Part shown: positions 23,784 through 31,038 of the stretch, in pieces
Numbering within the stretch: the stretch's first letter is position 1
Layout: every line of letters begins with the position of its first letter
Origin: Candidatus Gastranaerophilales bacterium
GTDB lineage: Bacteria > Cyanobacteriota > Vampirovibrionia > Gastranaerophilales > Gastranaerophilaceae
DNA length: 64,000 nucleotides
Direction: 5' to 3'
Assembly (NCBI GenBank): GCA_944323145.1
Contig: CALURJ010000007.1
Coordinates: forward strand, 17,076 to 81,075
Translations under genes and position numbers: made by a program
Notes under the pieces: model-generated
The model's database searches: none
What the model was told of the DNA's origin: nothing
The model's input: only the letters and a program-made list of their open reading frames with translations

Positions 23784-25187
23784 ATGAAAATTTTATTAGC
23801 ACAGACAAAATTAAAAATAGCAGATTTTAATTATAACTTTAAAAGTATTAAAGATAAAATAAACGATGATTGTGATTTGATAGTTTTTCCATGCGCTGAT
23901 ATCGAAGATTTGGGCGGTAAAGATTTAATATTGGATGAAGATTGCAGGAAAGCACAGATTAAATTTTATGATGATATTGCCCGTCTTCAATCTAAACCTG
24001 CTTTGCTAATCGGGGACATTCTAATAAGAAACGGAGAGGTTGAAGTTTCAAATGACGGTTATTTTGAAATTTGCGGGAAAAAGGTTTTTGTTTCTGACAC
24101 CTGCATTGAAGATGTTGAATGTGATTTGTATGTTTTAGCAAAAAACAGATACTTTGCAATGAATACTTATAAGGATTTTGTTGAAAGTATTGAATCTGAA
24201 TGTGATTTTATATATGTTAATGCTGTAGGAATGGCTGATGAAAATATTTATGCCGGCGGAAGTTTTGCAAAAAACAGTAAAAATGAATTAGTCCTTCAAG
24301 CTCCTGTTTGTGATGAAGGCGTTTTCGAGGTAGATTTTCATAAATCTGTAGATTTCAATGATGAACCTATGGAAGAACAAGTTTTAAAGGTTACAACTTT
24401 TGCTTTACGTGAGTATTGTGAAAATACAGGGTTTAAAAAAGTTGTCCTCGGACTGTCAGGCGGTATTGACAGCGCTTTGACAGCTGTTCTTGCAGTTAAG
24501 GCGCTTGGTGCTGAAAATGTTTTGGGAGTTTTGATGCCGAGTATGTTTTCTTCTGAAGGCAGTGTAACAGACAGTTTAAAGCTTGCTGAAAATTTAGGAA
24601 TTAATACAATAAAAGAACCTATAACTCCTCTGTTTGATGCATTTATGAAAGATAGAGAAAGACTCCACGACCTTGCGGAAGAAAATTTACAGGCGCGTTT
24701 AAGAGCATTGATTTTGATGTTTTATTCAAACAGAGAAAACAGGCTTCTTCTCTCTACCGGAAATAAATCTGAAAGTGCCATGGGTTTTGGAACTCTTTAC
24801 GGAGATCTCGCGGGCGGATTGAATTTGATTTGCGATTTAACAAAGACAAATGTTTATAAACTTTCAAATTATTTGAACAGGGATAAAGAAATAATTCCTC
24901 AGGCAATAATTGATAAAGCCCCTTCTGCAGAACTTCATCCCGGTCAGAAAGATCAGGACAGACTGCCTGAATACGCGGTTTTGGATGATATTATCGAAAT
25001 GTATATAGAACAAAACAGACCTGTGGAAGAAATTTATGCTAAATATGATAAATCAATTGTTGACAAAACTATAAAAACAATTTACAGAATGCAGTTTAAA
25101 CGCCATCAGGGCTGTTTAGGTGTGAGATTAACCGAACGCTCTTTCTGCAACGGAGTAAATCTGCCCGTTGTCCAAAAATTTTATTAA
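23784..25187 (+). CDS. nadE: NAD+ synthase with eroded glutaminase domain
   Basis: 467 aa. C-terminal synthetase domain intact: LGLSGGIDSALTAV at about 222-235, RLRALILMFYSNRENRL, STGNKSESAMGFGTLYGD and AELHPGQKDQDRLPEY. The N-terminal 190 residues are a shortened nitrilase-type (glutamine amidotransferase) domain: the catalytic Glu position in the usual FPE motif reads FPC, and no clear catalytic Lys segment is visible, though SDTCIEDVECD may retain the Cys. Glutamine-dependent members are usually about 540 aa or longer. Likely uses free ammonia. GGAG precedes the ATG. Confidence 0.9.
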   Translation: MKILLAQTKLKIADFNYNFKSIKDKINDDCDLIVFPCADIEDLGGKDLILDEDCRKAQIKFYDDIARLQSKPALLIGDILIRNGEVEVSNDGYFEICGKKVFVSDTCIEDVECDLYVLAKNRYFAMNTYKDFVESIESECDFIYVNAVGMADENIYAGGSFAKNSKNELVLQAPVCDEGVFEVDFHKSVDFNDEPMEEQVLKVTTFALREYCENTGFKKVVLGLSGGIDSALTAVLAVKALGAENVLGVLMPSMFSSEGSVTDSLKLAENLGINTIKEPITPLFDAFMKDRERLHDLAEENLQARLRALILMFYSNRENRLLLSTGNKSESAMGFGTLYGDLAGGLNLICDLTKTNVYKLSNYLNRDKEIIPQAIIDKAPSAELHPGQKDQDRLPEYAVLDDIIEMYIEQNRPVEEIYAKYDKSIVDKTIKTIYRMQFKRHQGCLGVRLTERSFCNGVNLPVVQKFY

Positions 25188-25252
25188 TATAATATTGCAA
25201 TTCATGAAAAATCCTGTTATAATAGGTGTATATATATGTTTACGAGGAATTA

Positions 25253-26044
25253 ATGGATTTCACGGTACTAGTTGACAATAATGCAGGATGTAATATTAAT
25301 ATGCTTGCTGAGCCGGGGCTTTCTTTTCTGTTAGAAAACGATTACCAGAAAATACTCTTTGACTGCGGTTACAGCGATATTTTTATAAAAAATGCATATA
25401 AGATGGGACTTGATTTAACTGAAGTTACGGAGATTGTATTATCCCACGGACATAATGACCATACTGCAGGGCTTATCAGGTTAGATATTTTATATCGTAA
25501 AATGCTTGCTGCGGGTATAAGCTTAACCCATAAAACTATTTATGCCCATCCTGATGTTTTTGAACCAAAATTGGACTCACAAAAACGTAATATAGGTTTC
25601 CCCGGTAATGCCGGCGATTTATGCGATGTTTTTGATTTGGAATTATCTTATCAGCCTGTTTGGTTAACTTCAAAACTTGTATTTTTAGGTGAAATTCCGA
25701 TAAAATATAAATCTGATTATAAGTACAATGATGAAACAGCCGTTGTGTATAAAGGCTCTAACGGACTTGTTATTATGGCAGGCTGTTCGCATATCGGCTT
25801 ACCTAATATTATTGATCATGCGAAAAAGGTAACGCGCGAAGAACGTATAAATACTCTTATCGGCGGAGTGTGGCTGAAAGATAAAACAGAATACAAAATC
25901 AGGGAGCTTGGAATTTATCTAAGATCATTAAATATTCAGAATTTTTACCCCGGACATTGCTGTGACCTTAACTCAAAACTTGTTTTATCTGAATATTTGA
26001 AAGTTAAAGAAGTTTATTCGGGTTTGAAGCTTACTTTTGATTAA
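25253..26044 (+). CDS. Metallo-beta-lactamase-fold hydrolase
   Basis: 263 residues. The dinuclear metal motif LSHGHNDHTAGL (HxHxDH) is at about residues 65-76, with later AGCSHIGLPN and the C-terminal YPGHCC histidine. The arrangement resembles the family annotated as 7,8-dihydropterin-6-yl-methyl beta-ribofuranosylaminobenzene phosphate synthase (MBL superfamily). An upstream in-frame ATG at 25226 is less likely, since ACGAGGAA is placed for the ATG at 25253. Substrate unknown. Confidence 0.85.
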   Translation: MDFTVLVDNNAGCNINMLAEPGLSFLLENDYQKILFDCGYSDIFIKNAYKMGLDLTEVTEIVLSHGHNDHTAGLIRLDILYRKMLAAGISLTHKTIYAHPDVFEPKLDSQKRNIGFPGNAGDLCDVFDLELSYQPVWLTSKLVFLGEIPIKYKSDYKYNDETAVVYKGSNGLVIMAGCSHIGLPNIIDHAKKVTREERINTLIGGVWLKDKTEYKIRELGIYLRSLNIQNFYPGHCCDLNSKLVLSEYLKVKEVYSGLKLTFD

Positions 26045-26062
26045 CATATTTAAACAAAGTGC

Positions 26063-26091
26063 TTGCAAATAAGGATTTTGCATAATATAAT
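26063..26091 (+). promoter_or_regulatory. rpmI-rplT promoter with overlapping inverted repeat
   Basis: TTGCAA (26063-26068), 17-base spacer, TATAAT (26086-26091). A perfect 9-4-9 inverted repeat, TGCATAATA-TAAT-TATTATGCA (26079-26100), covers the -10 box and the predicted transcription start. Confidence 0.75.
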
Positions 26092-26099
26092 TATTATGC

Positions 26100-26175
26100 A
26101 GAAGTTTTATGGCTTTGGTATGCCAAAAGCTTCTTTAGTACACACCGGCCGTTAGTATTTAAATATTTTGCTACG
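26100..26175 (+). promoter_or_regulatory. Structured 5' leader of rpmI-rplT
   Basis: Two hairpins can form in the roughly 98-base leader: AGAAG-TTTT...TGGC with GCCA-AAAG-CTTCT (about 26101-26134) and GCCGT...ACGGC (about 26147-26176). L20 is known to repress its own operon through leader structures in E. coli and Bacillus; whether these hairpins are such a site is inference. Confidence 0.4.
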
Positions 26176-26195
26176 GCAAACAAAAGGAGGACAAA

Positions 26196-26405
26196 ATGCC
26201 AAAAATGAAAACACACAAGTCTGCTGCAAAACGCTACAAAGTTTCAGCAACAGGCAAAATTATCAGAAGACAAGCCGGTATCGGCCACTTGCTTCAACAC
26301 AAATCTGCTTCAAGAAAACGCAGAATTTTCAAAACGATTTCAATTTCTAAATCACATTTCAAATTGATTTCAAAAGAGTTACCTTACAGAAAGTATGCGA
26401 GATAG
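26196..26405 (+). CDS. rpmI: 50S ribosomal protein L35
   Basis: 69 aa, highly basic. MPKMKTHKSAAKRYKVSATGK and HLLQHKSASRKRR are the L35 signature. AAAGGAGG precedes the ATG, a near-perfect ribosome site. infC, the usual upstream partner, is absent here; the MBL hydrolase precedes it. Confidence 0.98.
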   Translation: MPKMKTHKSAAKRYKVSATGKIIRRQAGIGHLLQHKSASRKRRIFKTISISKSHFKLISKELPYRKYAR

Positions 26406-26415
26406 GAGGCAGTAA

Positions 26416-26766
26416 ATGAGAGTAAAACGCGGAAATGTATTACGTAAAAGACATAAAAAAATATTAAAATTAGCTAAAGGCTTTATTGGCGCAAGAAGCA
26501 GAATTTTTAAAGTTGCCAATATTGCTGTAATGAAAGCTTTAAAATATGCTTACAGAGACAGACGTACTACAAAACGTAATATGCGTCGTTTGTGGATTGT
26601 AAGAATTAATGCTGCTGTTAGAGAACGCGGTATGAGCTATTCAAGATTTGTTAATGCTTGCAAAAAAGCTAATATTGTTGTTAACAGAAAAATGCTTGCT
26701 GACTTGGCTGTTAAAGATCCTGAAGCTTTTTCAGTTGTTTTCGATGCAGCAAAAGCAGCTAAGTAA
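26416..26766 (+). CDS. rplT: 50S ribosomal protein L20
   Basis: 116 aa, with [33 protein letters not shown] and the C-terminal globular [16 protein letters not shown] block. It follows rpmI by 10 bases with GGAGG upstream, and is ended by the terminator at 26791. L20 is an assembly-initiating protein of the large subunit and the usual autoregulator of this operon. Confidence 0.98.
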   Translation: MRVKRGNVLRKRHKKILKLAKGFIGARSRIFKVANIAVMKALKYAYRDRRTTKRNMRRLWIVRINAAVRERGMSYSRFVNACKKANIVVNRKMLADLAVKDPEAFSVVFDAAKAAK

Positions 26767-26790
26767 ACAATTTTTGACTCAATTTAAATT

Positions 26791-26821
26791 AAAAGACCTT
26801 GATTATATCAAGGTCTTTTTT
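26791..26821 (+). terminator. rplT terminator
   Basis: AAAAGACCTTGAT pairs with ATCAAGGTCTTTT, followed by a T run. Confidence 0.9.
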
Positions 26822-26906
26822 AATATTTCTTAATAATTTAGTAAATTTTTCTATAGAAAAATACTTTATATATATAAGGTTAGTTTTCAATCTGGAGAAA
26901 ATGGTT

Positions 26907-27326
26907 ATGATAGGTAGTAATTTTGATACTCCGATAATGTATCAGGATCTTGCAAACAGCACAATGGGGCCTTTGAATATGCCGTTTGGAATTTACGGTG
27001 CAGGACTATACAGCGGATATTCTTCATATTTGGGAAATGTTCAACTGCCAAGACAGCTTGATCAAGACAAGTTCCAGACTATGAAGCAAAAAGAAAACGA
27101 TGGAAAGAAAACTCTGAAAATAGCCGGTACTGCACTTGCAATAATTCTTGCACTTGGCGGCATCGGCAGAATCCGAAAGGGTATTAAAGCTTCAGGCGGA
27201 TTAACAAAATATTTGGGTAATAAGTGGAATGATTTGGTAAATTGGGTTAAAGGTACTAAAAAGCCTAAAGTTGGTCTTGGTCAAAAAATAAAAAATTTAT
27301 TTAAGAAAAAGACCAAAACCCCGTAA
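26907..27326 (+). CDS. Hypothetical protein with one membrane helix
   Basis: 139 residues. A polar, Gly/Tyr-rich N-terminus (FGIYGAGLYSGYSSYLGN), a charged segment, one hydrophobic helix at about 72-88 (IAGTALAIILALGGIG), then a strongly basic C-terminus (KKPKVGLGQKIKNLFKKKTK). ATG at 26907 is nine bases from GGAG; the ATG at 26901 is too close to it. Flanked by terminators on both sides, so monocistronic. The positive tail suggests a cytoplasmic side; function unknown. Confidence 0.7.
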   Translation: MIGSNFDTPIMYQDLANSTMGPLNMPFGIYGAGLYSGYSSYLGNVQLPRQLDQDKFQTMKQKENDGKKTLKIAGTALAIILALGGIGRIRKGIKASGGLTKYLGNKWNDLVNWVKGTKKPKVGLGQKIKNLFKKKTKTP

Positions 27327-27356
27327 TAAAACTTTATCCATCCCCCATCCAAAACA

Positions 27357-27388
27357 AAATGCAAGGTAGTTCCTATCTTGCATTTTCC
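27357..27388 (+). terminator. Terminator after the 26907 gene
   Basis: AAATGCAAGGTAG and CTATCTTGCATTT form a near-perfect stem with a short TTC loop and T-rich 3' flank. Confidence 0.75.
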
Positions 27389-27422
27389 ATGTTATAATAT
27401 AATTTAAAAAAAGGGGGTTAAA

Positions 27423-27923
27423 ATGGCGAAAGATTGTAGTTTTGATGTAGTGTCGGAATTTGACAGGCAGGAATTGGTCAATGCAGTTGATCAGGTTAAA
27501 CGTGATGTTTCTTCGCGTTTTGATTTAAAAGATTCCGGTTCAACTGTTGACCTTGATGCAGATAAAACAATTACTATTACAACAAGTGATGATATGAAAT
27601 TGAGGAATATTTATGATATTCTCCAATCAAAACTTGTGAAAAGAAATTTAAGTATAAAAATTCTGGATCCTCAGCCTGTAGAAAATGCGCTTGGCGGTAA
27701 AGTAAGACAGGTATTTAAGCTCAGAAAAGGTTTAAATCAGGAATTGGCAAAGAAAATTGTTGCTGATATTAAAGATTCAAAAAAGAAAGTGCAGGCATCA
27801 ATACAAGGAGATCAGGTAAGAGTTTCCGGAAAAGATAAGGATGATTTGCAGGATATTATCAAGCTTCTGCGCTCAAATGAAGAAAAATATGATTATCCTT
27901 TGCAGTTTACTAATTACAGATAA
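27423..27923 (+). CDS. yajQ: YajQ family nucleotide-binding protein
   Basis: 166 aa, UPF0234 family. CSFDVVSEFDRQELVNAVDQ and SSRFDLKDSGSTVDLD at the N-terminus and VRVSGKDKDDLQ near the C-terminus are diagnostic. Members bind nucleotides or RNA, and a Xanthomonas homologue binds cyclic di-GMP. TATAAT at 27393-27398 and AAGGGGG give it its own promoter and ribosome site. Confidence 0.95.
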   Translation: MAKDCSFDVVSEFDRQELVNAVDQVKRDVSSRFDLKDSGSTVDLDADKTITITTSDDMKLRNIYDILQSKLVKRNLSIKILDPQPVENALGGKVRQVFKLRKGLNQELAKKIVADIKDSKKKVQASIQGDQVRVSGKDKDDLQDIIKLLRSNEEKYDYPLQFTNYR

Positions 27924-27941
27924 ATTATTTTTATATGAAAG

Positions 27942-27982
27942 TGCGGGTTATAAAGAAAAACCCGCATATTTTTAATGCGGGT
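27942..27982. terminator. Three-armed two-way terminator
   Basis: Arm A TGCGGGTT (27942-27949), arm B AACCCGCAT (27959-27967), arm C ATGCGGGT (27975-27982). A:B pairing followed by TATTTTT ends yajQ on the plus strand; B:C pairing followed by TTTTTCTTT on the minus strand ends the pilin-like gene. The middle arm is shared, so the two hairpins are mutually exclusive. Confidence 0.8.
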
Positions 27983-28036
27983 AAGGAATGAAAGTAAACG
28001 TGCCGATATACGGCCGTTTATTTTGAATAAACAAAT

Positions 28037-30013
28037 TTATTTAATTCTTGCTTCTAATTTTTCTATACGAGCTTCAAGTTCGTTGATACGTTTTTCCTGT
28101 GCCTGATATTTTGCATCAAGTTCTTTTATTGCATTTATCATTGCATAGAACATATCTTCAAAACGTATGTTTAAAAAGCCATCAACGCCTTTTTTTACTG
28201 CATCAGGAAATACTTTTTGCAAATCCTGTGCAATTACGCCGACATGCGGAGTTTTCTTGTCGTCTTTTTTGAAAGTGTAGTTAAAAACTTTTAACTGACG
28301 AATTTTATCCAAGCCTGATGTGTTTTCCTTACTTACATATTTTAAACGGCGGTCGGAATTATATGATGAATCCCAAAGAGGGTGCCTAAGTTGTGCATTA
28401 TTTAGTCCTCTATCATCCCATACCATAGTTGCGGTATCCTCTGTTGCAGCAGGATAAAAAGGTGATGAAGAATGATTTTTTATATCAGTACTTGAAGCCC
28501 CATGCATAGCAGAAATCAAAAGGTGTCCTTTAACAATTAAATCTCCATTGATAACAACACCAGAGGCATTATTGGGAATTCTATATGAACCAAGAGTTCT
28601 TTTAACAGTAAAATTTGAAGTTTCTGATATATTATGTACTTCCAATACTGCATCTGCTCCATTAAACTTTGATTGACTTCCTATAAATATACGTTCTTCA
28701 TCATCATTAGCATACGGAGAAGAAGCTTGAGGTCCAGAATTTGCACCTATACAAGTTTTATTACTCCCTCTATTAGCCCCCAAACATGCATTAGCTCCTA
28801 TTGCTGTAATATAATCACCACCAAAAGCTCTAGCTTTAGTCCCAACTAGCGTATTATAAGAACCGCCTCGAACAGCACTACCAACCCCAATAAGAACGTT
28901 ACCATTTTGTTGAGAATCATTTCCAAATATATGTGCTGGAGAACCTATCAATATATTAGAATTTCCCTTTTCTGCAATAGCTTCATTCCCAATTATAATA
29001 TTAGCTTCATTAATGTATTGTGTTGAAGCATTAGAACTAGAATTATTACCTATCACAATGCCGTAACGATCAGGTTGGACTGATGTTCCGATTGCAATAG
29101 CATTATTATCATCAACTTCAGTTCTATTTGAAGTCCCGATAATTATAGAGTTTTTTCCAACTGTTGTAGAAGAAGCACCAATTGCAATAGAATTATCGCC
29201 AGAAGATTTAGAATATTCTCCAACTGCTATAGAAGAAGCTCCGCTTGCATGAGAATTATAACCAATAGCTAAGGCATCTGTTCCGATAGTAGCTGCATGT
29301 GCGCCGAACGATGCAGAATTTTCTGCGGATGCACTACTGTTGGTTCCAACCGATGTTGAATATTGCCCACTCGCATAACTATTAAAGCCAATAGCTGTTG
29401 AATTAGAAGAAGTAGCAGAACTAGTTGAACCAAATGCGGATGCATTTTCTGCGGAAGCTGTGCCTTTAGCTCCGTATACAGAAGAATAATCTCCAGATGC
29501 TTCACTGTCAGCACCAAATGCTGAAGAATAAGACCTAGACGCATCACTATTTATCCCAAATGCTGAAGAATAAATACTAACCGCTCTACTAGAATTACCG
29601 ACTGCAGTTGATTTAGACGATAAACTAATATCATTTCCAATTCCCAGAGAATCATTTGAAAGATTTCCAGATATTAAACTACCTAGCAATAATCCGCTAT
29701 TTTCAAAACGTAAACTGCCAAGACCTAAGTCTCCTCTCTTAAACAATATATGATTTTTCCCGTCACCTGCATTAATGATTAAGCGGGCGGCATCATCGTC
29801 CGGCTTGACTTCTTCTTGCCCAATCATGGCGACCTGCGCATCACCTAAGCCGTAATACGCATCTGAACCATTAGTTGACCAACTCCACGGTGATGACTGA
29901 TCCAATTTGTTCCTAGTTGTCATCACCGGTGCCATCGCTGCCATAATTATACTCAATATGAGCATGACAACCATCATTTCTGCTAATGTAAATCCATGCT
30001 TAATCTTTAACAT
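28037..30013 (-). CDS. Prepilin / YadA-head / S74-chaperone chimera
   Basis: 658 aa. (1) Residues 1-32: class III prepilin signal KHG|FTLAEMM with Glu at mature +5 and a hydrophobic helix, expected to be cut by PilD after Gly7. (2) About 45-118: beta-rich neck. (3) About 120-300: around a dozen 14-residue YadA/hemagglutinin head repeats (consensus S-x-A-x-G-x-x-S-x-A-S-G-x-x), continuing irregularly to about 430. (4) 553-640: peptidase S74 intramolecular chaperone starting at SDRRLK, with HVGVIAQDLQKVFPDAV. (5) C-terminal coiled coil. GGGAG precedes the ATG. A trimeric, self-processed surface fibre mounted through the pilin secretion pathway is the natural reading; this is inference. Confidence 0.88.
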   Translation of the reverse strand: MLKIKHGFTLAEMMVVMLILSIIMAAMAPVMTTRNKLDQSSPWSWSTNGSDAYYGLGDAQVAMIGQEEVKPDDDAARLIINAGDGKNHILFKRGDLGLGSLRFENSGLLLGSLISGNLSNDSLGIGNDISLSSKSTAVGNSSRAVSIYSSAFGINSDASRSYSSAFGADSEASGDYSSVYGAKGTASAENASAFGSTSSATSSNSTAIGFNSYASGQYSTSVGTNSSASAENSASFGAHAATIGTDALAIGYNSHASGASSIAVGEYSKSSGDNSIAIGASSTTVGKNSIIIGTSNRTEVDDNNAIAIGTSVQPDRYGIVIGNNSSSNASTQYINEANIIIGNEAIAEKGNSNILIGSPAHIFGNDSQQNGNVLIGVGSAVRGGSYNTLVGTKARAFGGDYITAIGANACLGANRGSNKTCIGANSGPQASSPYANDDEERIFIGSQSKFNGADAVLEVHNISETSNFTVKRTLGSYRIPNNASGVVINGDLIVKGHLLISAMHGASSTDIKNHSSSPFYPAATEDTATMVWDDRGLNNAQLRHPLWDSSYNSDRRLKYVSKENTSGLDKIRQLKVFNYTFKKDDKKTPHVGVIAQDLQKVFPDAVKKGVDGFLNIRFEDMFYAMINAIKELDAKYQAQEKRINELEARIEKLEARIK

Positions 30014-30048
30014 TAATATACTCCCATAAACTTAATGTAACTATTTAT

Positions 30049-30077
30049 ATTATATCGTATATCGCATTAATAGTCAA
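30049..30077 (-). promoter_or_regulatory. Strong promoter of the pilin-adhesin gene
   Basis: On the minus strand TTGACT (30077-30072), 17-base spacer, TATAAT (30054-30049); 11 of 12 consensus positions. The Xre-type regulator is divergently transcribed from the same 133-base gap. Confidence 0.8.
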
Positions 30078-30146
30078 TGTAAAAAATAAAGTATTACATT
30101 ATTTTTAATCCCCTTAATTTATAAAATAATATTCAAGAGGTATAAA

Positions 30147-30407
30147 ATGTCTGATTTTAAAAAGCTTTTAGGTAAAAAAATTCAAATTATACGTAAATCT
30201 AAAGGTCTTACTCAAGAAAAACTGGCAGAACTTATTGATATTGAAACTCCAAGCTTAAGTTATCTGGAGACTGGTAAATATTCTCCTTCAATTGAAACTC
30301 TTCAAAAATTGTCAGAGGTCCTAATGATAGAACCTTGGGAATTTTATTATTTTAATGAGATTTCAGAAGATAAAATGAAGACTGAATTAAAAAAAAGCTT
30401 TGGATGA
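30147..30407 (+). CDS. Xre-family helix-turn-helix regulator
   Basis: 86 residues; an HTH_3 domain covers about 8-63 (IQIIRKSKGLTQEKLAELID, SLSYLETGKYSPSIETLQKL). The C-terminal 20 residues are acidic then basic. GAGG is seven bases upstream of the ATG. It is divergent from the pilin-adhesin gene, with which it shares a promoter region, so it is a candidate regulator of that gene (inference). Its last codons overlap the terminator used by panD on the other strand. Confidence 0.9.
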   Translation: MSDFKKLLGKKIQIIRKSKGLTQEKLAELIDIETPSLSYLETGKYSPSIETLQKLSEVLMIEPWEFYYFNEISEDKMKTELKKSFG

Positions 30408-30420
30408 ACGACCAAAGCTT
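30385..30420 (-). terminator. panD terminator inside the xre 3' end
   Basis: On the minus strand AAGCTTTGG (30420-30412) pairs with CCAAAGCTT (30403-30395), followed by a run of Ts. The plus strand lacks a T tract after the stem, so the direction is minus. Confidence 0.75.
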
Positions 30421-30448
30421 GTAAAACTTCTATATAATTTTTATAAAT

Positions 30449-30805
30449 CTATTGAATACTAGAAATTTTATTATTTTCATCAACAATTACAATTTGAGGT
30501 TTGTAATTGTTCATTTCTTCAGGGTTATAAAGTCCGTATGCAATAATAATAACTTTATCGCCCGGCTGCACTTTTCTTGCTGCAGCGCCATTCAGGCAAA
30601 TCATTCCGGAATCGGCTTTCCCTTTAATTACATACGTATGAAATCTTTCACCATTATTGATGTCAAGAATATCAACTTTTTGCCATTCTTTTATTTTAGA
30701 TGCCTTCATCAGCGTTTCGTCAATAGTTATAGAGCCTACGTAGTTAAGATTTGCGTCTGTAACTGTTGCTCTGTGTATTTTTGAACTTATAAATTCTTGT
30801 AACAT
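30449..30805 (-). CDS. panD: Aspartate 1-decarboxylase
   Basis: Pyruvoyl enzyme making beta-alanine for pantothenate and CoA. The self-cleavage site Gly-Ser is in NYVGSITID (about residues 21-29); [21 protein letters not shown] and [12 protein letters not shown] are conserved. 118 aa is typical. AAGGG lies upstream of the ATG. It is a single-gene unit, and a foldable leader precedes it at 30831-30880. Confidence 0.97.
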   Translation of the reverse strand: MLQEFISSKIHRATVTDANLNYVGSITIDETLMKASKIKEWQKVDILDINNGERFHTYVIKGKADSGMICLNGAAARKVQPGDKVIIIAYGLYNPEEMNNYKPQIVIVDENNKISSIQ

Positions 30806-30830
30806 TTTTTACCCTTTCTAACAGTTATTA

Positions 30831-30880
30831 CCGGGACTTTTTATGTTTTGTTAGTAGCTTTGCTTTCAAGCTAGCTCCCG
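30831..30880 (-). promoter_or_regulatory. Foldable leader upstream of panD
   Basis: On the minus strand CGGGA (30880-30876) can pair with TCCCG (30836-30832), enclosing TAGCTT/AAGCTA. The structure ends about 26 bases before the panD ATG. It matches no riboswitch class I know. The rest of 30881-31038 shows only AT-rich sequence and the hairpin at 30984. Confidence 0.35.
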
Positions 30881-30983
30881 TTTTATCCTTAATGATAATT
30901 ATGTATAAAATTTCTTTGGTTTGGGGAAAGTTTTATATCTCGCCTGAATATTTTACTTCAAACATTAAAAAAAATCAAAAATG

Positions 30984-31016
30984 AAGATGCAACTATTTTA
31001 AAATAGTTACATCTTT
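30984..31016 (-). terminator. Hairpin after the GH13 gene
   Basis: AAGATG-AACTATTTT pairs with AAAATAGTT-CATCTT with one bulged base on each side. The minus-strand 3' flank is TCATTTTTGATTTT. Probably terminates the 36363-31039 operon. Confidence 0.55.
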
Positions 31017-31038
31017 TTGTTTATTTAATGTGCCTTGT

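Noticed and set aside
26799..26906. Longer N-terminus for the 26907 protein
   Set aside because: It would begin inside the rplT terminator; GGAG supports the later ATG.
28037..30013. 42-base periodic repeats considered as a CRISPR array
   Set aside because: They are in-frame, degenerate YadA head repeats in a long coding sequence with no spacer logic.
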